From positions 1,860,001 through 1,924,000 of the forward strand of contig NZ_CP015079.1 in NCBI RefSeq assembly GCF_001653335.1: DNA of 64,000 bases. Direction: 5' to 3'. The number at the start of each line of letters is the position of its first letter. Positions within the stretch are counted from its first letter, which is position 1. Under the pieces are notes generated by a model. That model did no database searches and was not told the origin of the DNA. It saw only the letters and a program-made list of their open reading frames with translations. Both the position numbers and the translations under genes were made by a program. The stretch is from Nocardioides dokdonensis FR1436. Lineage in GTDB: Bacteria > Actinomycetota > Actinomycetes > Propionibacteriales > Nocardioidaceae. Positions 25,449 to 33,368 of this stretch are shown piece after piece.

Positions 25449-25530
25449 TCACCCGCGCAGCGCGGTGACGAGCTCGGCCGCGCACTCGCTCGGGGTGCCG
25501 CGCACCGAGATGGTGTCCAGGCAGGCGGTC
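25449..25530 (-). pseudogene. C-terminal remnant of an LLM-class oxidoreductase gene
   Basis: The reverse strand encodes TACLDTISVRGTPSECAAEL and then VTALRG before a TGA at 25449-25451. This matches the usual C-terminus of F420-type LLM oxidoreductases. Upstream of 25530 the similarity stops and an AT-rich stretch (GATTCATAGATATTGGGTAG on that strand) follows, so the body of the gene is gone. Confidence 0.5.
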
Positions 25531-25668
25531 TACCCAATATCTATGAATCGGCGCTGCGGGGCTCGCGGGGCGGCGGCGCGCCGGCGCATATTGGTCCTGC
25601 GGATGCCCGGGCCCGCGGTCTTGAGACTCCCGCCGGCCCGGACACCCGCCTTACTCTGCCCGCCGACG

Positions 25669-26835
25669 TCAGCCGGCCTGGTCCCCGGCGGCGTCGCACC
25701 ACAGGGACATCTCCTCGCAGCGTCCGCGCGCGTGCGCCGGCACCATCTCGCGCAGCGTCATCCACGTGTCCAGGTGGGCCGAGGTGGCGAACCGGGCCAG
25801 CCGGTCGGCGTTGAGGTGCGGGTCGAGCAGGAGCTCGGCGATCGTGTGCCGACGCGCCAGGGCACCACCCGGGTCGTCGCGGACCATCCGCAGCGCCACC
25901 GCCACCGCCTGGCCCACGAGCGTGCCGGGCCGCTGGTCGAGGCGACGCTCCGGGTCCCGGCCCAGCAGCGCGACCCAGGACCGGTGCGGCAGGTCGGCGG
26001 AGATCGAGGACTCGGCCTGCAGCGTCAGCCCGCTCGGCAGCCGTCCGCTCGCGATCCGGGTGCTGAGGATCTCCAGCCAGCCGGGGGGCTTGCCGGCCAC
26101 GGCGGTCGCGGTCGCCTCGTCCACCACCAGCGGTCGCCACTCGAGGGCCAGGCCCGGCTCCTCGTCGATCGGCACCACCCGGCCGAGCACGTGGGCGTCC
26201 TCCGGCGCCTGCTCGCCGAGCCCGAGGTCCAGCACCTCGAGGGCCGCGCCGGTGCGGGCGTCGACCAGGGTGCGGTGCTCCTCGAGCGGTCCGAGCCGGT
26301 AGCCGCCCATCGGCGCGTACCGCCAGTCCACGATCCGCCCGGCGCGCCCGAGCAGGTCGGGGGAGAAGTCGATGGGCGGGCAGTGCGGGCAGAGGAGGTC
26401 CTCGAGCGCGTGCAGCTCGTAGACCTGCACCTGCCGCACCACCCAGTCACGCGCCCACAGCTGCGGGGTGGCCTGCTGCGGGTGCTCGAGGTCGAGGGCG
26501 TCGAGGTCGACCCCGTGCGGGTGCGCCACCGCCATCCCGAGCTCGAAGGCCCTCCGCTGTCGGTCCCGGTCGTCGTCGTGGCGACGCGCCAGCTCGGTGA
26601 GCCAGCGCGCCACCAGCCACCCGGGGGCGTCGTCGCCGAGCGTGGCCAGCAGCTCCAGCTGCTCGCCGTGCGTGGCGTCGCGGAACATCGGGATCCGCCG
26701 GTAGTGGCGCAGCGCCCCGGCCCAGTCGCCGCGCAGCTCGGCGGCCTGGAAGGCCTCGAGCGCCACGTGGTGCGCGGGCGTCATCTGGCTCGCGACGGAG
26801 CGGTAGGGACGGGACGGCTTGCGTGGACGGCTCAT
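25669..26835 (-). CDS. hypothetical protein, 388 residues
   Basis: A soluble protein without signal peptide or membrane helices. The N-terminal 130 residues look helical and repeat-like (AFQAAELRGDWAGALRHYRR, ELLATLGDDAPGWLVARWL in pieces), reminiscent of TPR-type packing. A single CPHC pair lies near residue 150. The rest is mixed alpha/beta with a conserved-looking WRYAPMGGYRLGPLEEH. I do not recognise a family. It is transcribed toward the decay region and separated from the MFS gene by about 215 nt that include a 22-bp tandem repeat. Confidence 0.7.
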   Translation of the reverse strand: MSRPRKPSRPYRSVASQMTPAHHVALEAFQAAELRGDWAGALRHYRRIPMFRDATHGEQLELLATLGDDAPGWLVARWLTELARRHDDDRDRQRRAFELGMAVAHPHGVDLDALDLEHPQQATPQLWARDWVVRQVQVYELHALEDLLCPHCPPIDFSPDLLGRAGRIVDWRYAPMGGYRLGPLEEHRTLVDARTGAALEVLDLGLGEQAPEDAHVLGRVVPIDEEPGLALEWRPLVVDEATATAVAGKPPGWLEILSTRIASGRLPSGLTLQAESSISADLPHRSWVALLGRDPERRLDQRPGTLVGQAVAVALRMVRDDPGGALARRHTIAELLLDPHLNADRLARFATSAHLDTWMTLREMVPAHARGRCEEMSLWCDAAGDQAG

Positions 26836-27016
26836 GCGACGACCCTGCGCCGACGCGGGAGCTGCCGTGAGGGGGAGCGTCGGGCCTGTGGAGAACCCGG
26901 CGGATCAGGCGGGCTGTGAATGCGCGGGGGACTTCACGAGCCGAGGCCGAGGGCGCCGGCACCATCTCCTGAGACGGGTCAGTGGCGGGCGACAGCTCGG
27001 GCCGACTCGAGGGGAC

Positions 27017-27081
27017 ATCTGGGCCGGGTCGGCGTGATATCTGGGCCGGGTCAGGGTGATATCTGGGCCGGGTCGCGGGTG
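27017..27081. repeat. 22-bp tandem repeat, three copies, reaching into the MFS gene 3-prime end
   Basis: Units begin ATCTGGGCCGGGTC at 27017, 27039 and 27061, with a variable 8-nt remainder (GGCGTGAT, AGGGTGAT, GCGGGTG). On the reverse strand a unit reads as DPAQIS, which supplies the C-terminal residues of the MFS protein, and its stop codon lies in the second copy. Confidence 0.8.
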
Positions 27082-28472
27082 GGGGGTGCGGCGGCCCGGT
27101 CGAGCAGCACCGCACCGACCCCGGCGACCACCCACACCGAGGCCAGGGTCAGCAGTGCGGCCCGGAACCCGTCCGCGCCACCGCCGTACGCCGCCATCAG
27201 CGCGACGCTGAGCGCGCTGCCGACGGTGAAGCCCAGGTATCGCAGCACCTGGTTGAACGCGACCGCGGAGCCGGTCTCGGCCGCCGGCAGGTGCGGGACC
27301 ATCAGCACCGCGAGGCTGGAGAACGTGAAGCCGGACCCGGCGCCGCCCAGCGTCATCGCGAGCGAGGCCTGCCACAGGTGGTCGTGGAAGAGCCCCAGGC
27401 TCAGGGTCGCGGCCAGGAACATCGAGCAGCCCGTCGGCAGCAGCCAGCGGCTGCCCAGCCGCGCGCGCACCAGCAGGGCGAGCTGGTTGCCCAGGACGCT
27501 CATCAGCGAGTAGGGCACCAGGATCAGCCCGGCGACCACCACCGACCGGCCCAGCCCGAAGCCGGGCTCGTCGGTGCGCACCAGCACCACGACCAGGGTC
27601 AGCAGCGCGTACATGCCCAGCCCGGCCACCGCCGCGACCAGGTTGGGCGCGGCCACGCCGGGGCGCACCGCGAGCCGCAGGTCGACCAGCGGGGTCGCGC
27701 TGCGCAGCGTCCAGCGCACCCAGACCACCAGCGCCAGGAGCCCCGCACCGCCCAGGCCGAGCGTGCGCACCGAGGCCCAGCCCCACACCTCGCCCTCGGA
27801 GACCGCGAGCAGCACCGCCAGCATCGCCGCGCTGAGCAGCACCGCACCGGCCCAGTCGACCCGCGCGGGTGCCACGGTCGCGCTGCCCGGCAGGTGCCGC
27901 CAGGCCAGCAGCAGGGTCACCCCGCTCAGCACCCCGCCCAGCGCGTACGCCGCTCCCAGCCCGCCGAGCTCGGCCACGACCGCGGTGACGGGGTAGCCCA
28001 GCCCGGCACCGGCCACCGTGGTCACCGAGAGCAGCGCGATCGCGCGCTCCTGGCGCTCCCCGGCCAGCACGTCGCGGGCCACCGCGATCGCCAGCGGCAG
28101 CAGCGCCATCCCGACGCCCTGCAGCGCCCGGCCCGCGACCAGCGCCGCGAACGCGCCGTCCGAGGCGCCCAGCGTCGCGGAGAGCGCCGAGACCAGGGTG
28201 CCCAGCGTGACGACCCCCAGCCCGACCAGGATCGTGGGTCGCCGCAGCCGCCCGCTCGCGAACCGGCCCACCACCGGGGTCGACACGGCCCCGGCCAGCA
28301 GCGCCGCGGTCAGCGACCACTGCGCCGTCGTCAGCCGGACGTCGTACGCCTCGGCGACGGTGGGCACCAGCGGGGCGCCGAGGCTGCTGACCAGCGCCGT
28401 GATCGAGGTCAGCAGGACCAGGGTGGGCAGCAGGGCACGCGGGGGTGCGGTGGTCGGGTGCGTGCTCACCAC
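27051..28472 (-). CDS. MFS transporter
   Basis: A 473-residue major-facilitator protein with 12-14 hydrophobic segments. It begins with a Thr/Pro-rich cytoplasmic tail, then LVLLTSITALVSSLGAPLVPTVAEAYDV. The loop VVGRFASGRLRRPTILVG corresponds to motif A and GRALQGVGMALLPLAIAVARD to the exporter-type segment. A substrate cannot be read. The last residues, TRDPAQISP, are encoded by the 22-bp tandem repeat, so the C-terminus has been extended by the repeat. It lies on the same strand just after the TetR gene at 28514 and may be under its control. Confidence 0.85.
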   Translation of the reverse strand: MVSTHPTTAPPRALLPTLVLLTSITALVSSLGAPLVPTVAEAYDVRLTTAQWSLTAALLAGAVSTPVVGRFASGRLRRPTILVGLGVVTLGTLVSALSATLGASDGAFAALVAGRALQGVGMALLPLAIAVARDVLAGERQERAIALLSVTTVAGAGLGYPVTAVVAELGGLGAAYALGGVLSGVTLLLAWRHLPGSATVAPARVDWAGAVLLSAAMLAVLLAVSEGEVWGWASVRTLGLGGAGLLALVVWVRWTLRSATPLVDLRLAVRPGVAAPNLVAAVAGLGMYALLTLVVVLVRTDEPGFGLGRSVVVAGLILVPYSLMSVLGNQLALLVRARLGSRWLLPTGCSMFLAATLSLGLFHDHLWQASLAMTLGGAGSGFTFSSLAVLMVPHLPAAETGSAVAFNQVLRYLGFTVGSALSVALMAAYGGGADGFRAALLTLASVWVVAGVGAVLLDRAAAPPTRDPAQISP

Positions 28473-28513
28473 CCGAACCTAGGCGCCGCCGGAGCGGCGG
28501 CGCCGACGGGGCG

Positions 28514-29113
28514 TCAGACGTGGACGTCCTCGACGAGCGAGTCGAGGTAGGTCGTGCAGACCTGGCGCATCCGGTCGATGGTCATCGAGCGGGAGCCCAG
28601 GATCACCTGGATCGCGAGGCCGTCCACGGCACCGATCAGCAGGTTGGTGTGGATCACGGCGTCACCCTGGCGCACCAGCCCCTGCTCCTGGCACTCCCGG
28701 ATCAGCCCGGCCATCATCGCGCGCCACTCGCCGTAGACCGCGTCGTTGATCACCTGCAGCTCGGGCTCGTGCAGCGCCTCGATCCACAGCTCGGCCCAGA
28801 CCCGCCAGGCGCGCTCGGTCTCCTCGCCCTCCGGGAGGTACGACTCCACGAGCGCACGCAGTCGGGTCAGCGGGTCGTCCTCGGCGTCGATGATCTGCCG
28901 GCGGCGCTCCAGCGACCGGGAGAAGTTGTGCTCGAAGGCCGCGTGCAGCAGGTCGCGCTTGGTCGGGAAGTAGTAGTGCACGGTGCCGGTCGCGGTCCCG
29001 ATGCGCTTGGCCACGTCGGAGACGCGCAGCGAGCGGAACCCCTGGTCGGCGATGACCTCGCAGGTGGCGCGCAGGATCTGGTCGCGGCGCCCGCTCTCGG
29101 AGACTCGGCTCAT
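28514..29113 (-). CDS. TetR-family regulator 1 (BetI-like C-terminus)
   Basis: A 199-residue regulator. The N-terminal helix-turn-helix is RRDQILRATCEVIADQGFRS then VAKRIGTATGTVHYYFPTKR. The C-terminal ligand domain is of the BetI-type group (VYGEWRAMMAGLIRE, LIGAVDGLAIQVILGSRSMT). It is clearly paralogous to the TetR at 42638, which has the same length and shares GTVHYYF, VYGEWR and LQV/IQV-LLGSRSMT segments. A TAGTGT box (reverse strand, 29120-29125) lies 6 nt before its ATG and a TGAC-N6-GTCA site lies just upstream of that box, consistent with autorepression. It diverges from the polyamine-type transporter operon. Confidence 0.92.
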   Translation of the reverse strand: MSRVSESGRRDQILRATCEVIADQGFRSLRVSDVAKRIGTATGTVHYYFPTKRDLLHAAFEHNFSRSLERRRQIIDAEDDPLTRLRALVESYLPEGEETERAWRVWAELWIEALHEPELQVINDAVYGEWRAMMAGLIRECQEQGLVRQGDAVIHTNLLIGAVDGLAIQVILGSRSMTIDRMRQVCTTYLDSLVEDVHV

Positions 29114-29127
29114 GACGGCACACTAAC

Positions 29128-29141
29128 TGACGGGCCAGTCA
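29128..29141. promoter_or_regulatory. TetR operator candidate 1, TGACGGGCCAGTCA
   Basis: TGAC-N6-GTCA site directly upstream of the -10 box of tetR1, within CACTAACTGACG...CCAGTCAA, a context repeated at 29261. Confidence 0.65.
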
Positions 29142-29194
29142 ATCCGCTAGGGCTAAAGTCAGGCAGAATGGGCGTTGTGGCGATCCGAGTTGTT

Positions 29195-29208
29195 TGACTC
29201 GCCGGTCA
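29195..29208. promoter_or_regulatory. TetR operator candidate 2, TGACTCGCCGGTCA
   Basis: Second TGAC-N6-GTCA site, extended to TTGAC...GTCAA, midway in the tetR1/transporter intergenic region. Confidence 0.6.
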
Positions 29209-29225
29209 ATTTACCGATGTGGCCC

Positions 29226-29231
29226 TTGACA
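29226..29231 (+). promoter_or_regulatory. -35 box candidate of the polyamine-type operon
   Basis: TTGACA, followed at about 18 nt by CATGGT as a weak -10. The expected transcription start falls next to operator 3. Confidence 0.35.
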
Positions 29232-29267
29232 CTCCTGTGACCCGCATCGCATGGTGGTGTCACTAAC

Positions 29268-29281
29268 TGACGCACCAGTCA
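29268..29281. promoter_or_regulatory. TetR operator candidate 3, TGACGCACCAGTCA
   Basis: Third site, 42 nt before the lipoprotein start, with the same CACTAAC flank as operator 1. It would block the operon start region. Confidence 0.65.
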
Positions 29282-29322
29282 AACATCGGTCGGTGTCCAC
29301 GGCCACGTTGAAAGGAACCGCG

Positions 29323-30375
29323 ATGCGCCTGTCGCCCCGCCCCCTCGCCATGGCCGCCGTCGGCCTGCTCGCCGTGACGGTGACCGCCTGTGGCGGCAGC
29401 TCCGCCGAGGACGGCGAGAGCCTGACCGTCGTGATGTGGGGCGGCAGCGCCCAGAGCGCCCACGTGGACTCCTATGTCGCCCCCTGGGCCGAGGAGAACG
29501 GGGTGGAGGTCCTCCAGGACCAGCCCACCGACTACGCCAAGCTCCGCGCCCAGGTCGAGTCCGGCAAGGTCAGCTGGGGCGTCGTCGAGGCCGAGCCCAA
29601 CTTCACCGTCACCGCCTGCGAGGACGGCCTCCTGGAGAAGATCGACACCAGCGTCGTCGACACCTCGGCCCTCGACCCGCAGTTCGTCAACGACTGCGCG
29701 ATCCCGAACCTGCAGTACGCGTTCACGATCTCCTACAACACCGACGTCTTCCCCGACGCCCACCCCACCACGTGGGCCGAGTTCTTCGACACCGAGGAGT
29801 TCCCGGGCAAGCGCGGCTTCTGGCGCTACGCGACCGGCGGGATCTTCGAGGCCGCACTGCTGGCCGACGGGGTCGCCGCCGAGGACCTCTACCCCCTCGA
29901 CATCGACCGGGCGTTCGCCAAGCTCGACACGATCAAGGACGACATCGTCTTCTACGACACCGGCGACCAGCAGGTCCAGCTGCTGGCCAGCGGTGAGGCG
30001 CCGCTGGTGCAGGCCTGGAACGGTCGCGTCTTCGACGCGGTCAAGCAGGGCCAGCCGGTCGCCAACGAGTTCGGGGAGCACCTGCTGTCCTACGACCAGA
30101 TCGCGATCCCCAAGGGCTACCCCAACGCCGACCTGGCCATGGAGTGGATGGGCCACTTCGTGGAGGACCTCGAGGGCCAGGCCGCGGACGCCGACGCCAC
30201 GGCGTACTCGCCGGTCAACCCCGCCGCCCTCGACCTGGTCGCCGACGACGTGCTGCCCCAGCTGCCGACCGCTCCCGAGAACGACGACTCCCGCGCCATC
30301 GTGATCGACTACACGTACTGGGCGGAGAACTACGACGCGGTCAGCGAGCGCTTCAACGAGTGGCTGGCCAAGTGA
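29323..30375 (+). CDS. ABC transporter substrate-binding lipoprotein, polyamine (PotD)-type
   Basis: A 350-residue lipoprotein from ATG 29323 with an AAAGGA ribosome site. The signal peptide ends in the lipobox TVTACGG (Cys23). The mature domain matches spermidine/putrescine-type binding proteins (LTVVMWGGSAQSAH, QYAFTISYNTDVFP, PTTWAEFFDTEEFPGKRGFW in pieces). This family also binds opines, mannopine, phosphonates and other amines, so the ligand is not fixed. It is the first gene of a long operon and lies behind two TGAC-N6-GTCA sites. Catabolic genes downstream suggest a carbon/nitrogen source is imported. Confidence 0.9.
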   Translation: MRLSPRPLAMAAVGLLAVTVTACGGSSAEDGESLTVVMWGGSAQSAHVDSYVAPWAEENGVEVLQDQPTDYAKLRAQVESGKVSWGVVEAEPNFTVTACEDGLLEKIDTSVVDTSALDPQFVNDCAIPNLQYAFTISYNTDVFPDAHPTTWAEFFDTEEFPGKRGFWRYATGGIFEAALLADGVAAEDLYPLDIDRAFAKLDTIKDDIVFYDTGDQQVQLLASGEAPLVQAWNGRVFDAVKQGQPVANEFGEHLLSYDQIAIPKGYPNADLAMEWMGHFVEDLEGQAADADATAYSPVNPAALDLVADDVLPQLPTAPENDDSRAIVIDYTYWAENYDAVSERFNEWLAK

Positions 30376-31286
30376 GCCTCGCGGCCCCCGAGCGCCCCGT
30401 CGAGCAGCCACCCGCGCGTCCCCCGGAGCCTCGGTCCCGTCGGTGGAGCCTGCGCGGCCTCGCCGACGGGTGGGGACTGCTGGTGCTGCCGCTGGCGGCC
30501 TTCCTGGTCCTGGTGCTCGTGGTGCCGCTGGGCATGATCCTCGCCCGCAGCTTCACCGACCCCGACCTGGGCCTGGGCAACTACCAGTCCTTCTTCGGGT
30601 CCGGGGTCTACCTCGACGTCCTGGTCAACACCTTCGTCACCGCCATCTCGGTGACGCTGATCTGCCTGGCCATCGGCTACCCCTACGCCTACCTGATGAC
30701 GATCGCGCCGGCGTTCTGGCGCACCACGCTGCTGATCCTCGTGCTCGTGCCGTTCTGGACCAGCCTGCTGGTGCGCTCCTTCGCCCTGCTCCTGCTGCTG
30801 CGCGACACCGGGGCGGTCAACGAGACCCTGATCTCGTGGGGTCTCATCGACTCGCCGATCTCGATGGTGCGCAACTTCACCGGCGTCCTGATCGGCATGG
30901 TCCAGGTCCTGCTGCCCTTCATGGTGCTGCCGCTCTACGCCACGATGCGGGGCATCGACCGGCGCCTCCTCGAGGCCGGCGAGAGCCTCGGGGCCCGCCC
31001 GGCCTTCGCGTTCTGGCGGATCTTCGTGCCGCTGAGCATCCCGGGCATCGCCGCCGGCGGGCTCCTGGTCTTCATCCAGTCGCTGGGCTTCTACATCACC
31101 CCCGCCCTGCTCGGGGGACCCAGCGACGTGATGCTCGGTGAGCTCATCGTCCAGCAGGTCAGCACCGTGCTGCGCTGGGGCTTCGCCGCCGCGCTGGCCA
31201 CCGTGCTGCTCCTGACCACCTTCGCCCTCCTGGCCGTGGTCAGCCGCTTCGTCAACGTCCGTGCCATGTTCTGGAAGGAGTCGTGA
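30372..31286 (+). CDS. ABC transporter permease (PotB-type)
   Basis: A 304-residue membrane protein from GTG 30372, which overlaps the stop of the binding-protein gene (GTGA). About six membrane helices follow a 40-residue Pro/Arg-rich cytoplasmic tail. The coupling EAA loop reads EAGESLGARPAFAFWRIFVPLSIPG. It forms the transmembrane pore with the next gene product. The reading frame extends further upstream to 30144, but that part lies inside the preceding gene. Confidence 0.9.
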   Translation: MSLAAPERPVEQPPARPPEPRSRRWSLRGLADGWGLLVLPLAAFLVLVLVVPLGMILARSFTDPDLGLGNYQSFFGSGVYLDVLVNTFVTAISVTLICLAIGYPYAYLMTIAPAFWRTTLLILVLVPFWTSLLVRSFALLLLLRDTGAVNETLISWGLIDSPISMVRNFTGVLIGMVQVLLPFMVLPLYATMRGIDRRLLEAGESLGARPAFAFWRIFVPLSIPGIAAGGLLVFIQSLGFYITPALLGGPSDVMLGELIVQQVSTVLRWGFAAALATVLLLTTFALLAVVSRFVNVRAMFWKES

Positions 31287-32092
31287 TGCTGACTCGCCGA
31301 CTCACCCGTGGCGCACTCGCCGCGCTGGCCGCCCTCACCGGGCTGGCCCTGGTGCTGCCAGTGCTGGTCATCGTGCCGATGTCCTTCAACGACAGCGCGT
31401 TCCTGCAGTTCCCGCCCAGCAGCTTCTCGACCCGCTGGTTCGAGAACTTCTTCGCCGACCCGCGCTGGCAGGCCAGCCTGATGGACAGCCTGCGGGTCGC
31501 GGTGCTGGTCACCATCTGCGCGGTGGTGCTGGGCACGGCCGCCGCGATGGGACTGGTCCGGGGCCGGCTGCGGCTCAAGGCGCTGCTCTCCGGGCTGGTC
31601 ATCGCCCCGCTGGTGGTGCCCTACGTGATCGTCGGCCTGGCCTTCTACGCCGTCGCCCTCGAGCTCGGCTTGACCCAGACCACCCTCGGCCTGGTGCTGA
31701 TCCACACCGCGGTCGCGGTGCCCTACGTGACGATCAACGTCGCGGCCGGGCTCGCCTCCTACGACCAGCGCCTCGAGCAGGCCGCGATGAGCCTGGGCGC
31801 CAACCCGTTCGTCACCTTCATCAAGGTCACGCTGCCGATCATCGCGCCCAGCGTGGTGGCGGGTGCGCTCTTCGCCTTCGTCACGAGCTGGGACGAGGTC
31901 GTCATCAGCCTGTTCCTCTCGGGCCCCGAGCTGACCACGCTGCCGGTGCAGATGTGGTCGGGGGTGCGGGTCCAGATCGACCCGACCGTCACCGCCGTCT
32001 CCACGATGCTGCTGCTGGTGACCATCTCGGTCTTCGCCACCGGGGGCCTGACCCAACTCATCCGTACCCGTCGGCTCGCCCGACAGCGCTAG
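31286..32092 (+). CDS. ABC transporter permease (PotC-type)
   Basis: A 268-residue membrane protein. The ATG overlaps the stop of the first permease (TGATG) and has AAGGAG 5-6 nt upstream; GTG 31283 is an alternative. The EAA loop is EQAAMSLGANPFVTFIKVTLPIIAPS. Six membrane helices are expected. It pairs with the 30372 gene product to form the import channel. Confidence 0.9.
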   Translation: MLTRRLTRGALAALAALTGLALVLPVLVIVPMSFNDSAFLQFPPSSFSTRWFENFFADPRWQASLMDSLRVAVLVTICAVVLGTAAAMGLVRGRLRLKALLSGLVIAPLVVPYVIVGLAFYAVALELGLTQTTLGLVLIHTAVAVPYVTINVAAGLASYDQRLEQAAMSLGANPFVTFIKVTLPIIAPSVVAGALFAFVTSWDEVVISLFLSGPELTTLPVQMWSGVRVQIDPTVTAVSTMLLLVTISVFATGGLTQLIRTRRLARQR

Positions 32093-32107
32093 GACCTGGA
32101 GCAGATC

Positions 32108-33271
32108 ATGAACCAGACCATCACCCCCGCCGCGACGGCGGCCACGGGCTCGCCCACCGAGCCCACCAACGGTGCGGCCGTCTCGGTGCGCGGCATCGTC
32201 AAGGCCTACAAGGGCGCCCGGGCGCTCGACGGGGTCGACCTCGAGATCCGGGCCGGCGAGTTCCTGACGCTGCTCGGCTCGAGCGGCTCGGGCAAGTCGA
32301 CCCTGCTCAACATCATCGCCGGGTTCACCACCGCCACCTCGGGCCAGGTCGTCGTCGACGACGCCGACCTCACCAGGGTGGCCCCGCACAAGCGCGACCT
32401 CGGCATGGTCTTCCAGCACTACGCCCTCTTCCCGCACATGAGCGTCTTCGACAACGTCGCCTTCCCGCTGCGTCGCCGCAAGACGCCGAAGGCCGACATC
32501 GCCCAGCGGGTCCAGGAGGCGCTCGACGTGGTCGAGCTCGGTCACCTGGCCAAGCGGATGCCGTCGCAGCTCTCCGGCGGACAGCAGCAGCGGGTCGCGC
32601 TGGCCCGGGCCATCGTCTTCCGGCCCCGGCTGCTCCTGCTCGACGAGCCGCTCGGTGCCCTGGACCGGCGGCTGCGCGAGCAGCTGCAGCTCGAGATCAA
32701 GCGGCTGCACCGCGACCTCGGCATCACCTTCGTGTTCGTCACCCACGACCAGGAGGAGGCGCTGGCGATGTCGGACCGGATCGCGCTGCTGCGCGACGGC
32801 CAGATCGTCCAGGTCGGCACCCCCGAGGAGCTCTACGAGCGTCCCGCCCAGCTGTACGCCGCGCAGTTCCTGGGGGAGTCCAACGTCTTCGCCGGCGGAG
32901 TCGAGGCCGGCACCTTCAGCGACGCCACCAGCGGGGCCCACCTGTCCTGCGCCTCCGGTGCCGTGGACGGGCCCGGTGCCATGGTCGTGCGCCCCGAGAA
33001 CCTGAGCATCCTCGCCGACGGCGAGCCGCTGCCCGCCGGTCACAACGCCCTCAGCGGCACCATCAGCGAGGTCACCTACCTCGGCTCCGTGGTGCGCCTG
33101 GAGCTGACGCTGCCCGACGGGCGCCGGCTCGTGGCCCGCGCCGACACCGCCCAGCGCGGGCTGGTCGTCGGCGCCAGCGCCGTGGCCACCTGGTCCAGCG
33201 AGCGCTGCCAGATCGTGTCCGACTCCGGCGAGCAGGTGCCCCACCACCGCGCCGGCCTGGTGCGCCCCTGA
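32108..33271 (+). CDS. ABC transporter ATP-binding protein (PotA-type)
   Basis: A 387-residue ATPase with Walker A GSSGSGKST at residues 57-65, the signature LSGGQQQR, Walker B LLLLDEPLGALD and the switch histidine in FVTHDQEEA. The C-terminal 110 residues are a TOBE-type regulatory domain (MVVRPENLSI, GTISEVTYLGSVVRLEL). It energises the importer made by the three preceding genes. A palindromic GCGGCGTACGCCGC follows the stop, and a gap of 97 nt separates it from the acyl-CoA dehydrogenase gene, where a second ribosome entry or weak promoter may exist. Confidence 0.93.
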   Translation: MNQTITPAATAATGSPTEPTNGAAVSVRGIVKAYKGARALDGVDLEIRAGEFLTLLGSSGSGKSTLLNIIAGFTTATSGQVVVDDADLTRVAPHKRDLGMVFQHYALFPHMSVFDNVAFPLRRRKTPKADIAQRVQEALDVVELGHLAKRMPSQLSGGQQQRVALARAIVFRPRLLLLDEPLGALDRRLREQLQLEIKRLHRDLGITFVFVTHDQEEALAMSDRIALLRDGQIVQVGTPEELYERPAQLYAAQFLGESNVFAGGVEAGTFSDATSGAHLSCASGAVDGPGAMVVRPENLSILADGEPLPAGHNALSGTISEVTYLGSVVRLELTLPDGRRLVARADTAQRGLVVGASAVATWSSERCQIVSDSGEQVPHHRAGLVRP

Positions 33272-33368
33272 GCGGCGTACGCCGCGCCCACCTGCACCAC
33301 CGCCCGTCACCCCGCCCCCGTACGCACCGTCGCGCTGCCCCGCGCCCACTCGAAGTGAGAGACCAGCC

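Larger units (their letters stand above)
25232..25668. other. 437-nt gene-poor decay region
   Basis: Contains the hairpin at 25316 and the pseudogene scrap at 25449. CCAATAT near 25534 and ATATTGG near 25588 form a widely spaced inverted repeat around a very GC-rich core. No intact gene is seen; the mixture of AT-rich and GC-rich patches suggests past rearrangement. Confidence 0.5.

Noticed and set aside
27017-27081. Possible CRISPR array
   Set aside because: Only three units with a constant 22-bp period and no unique spacers; this is a simple tandem repeat, and no cas gene is present.
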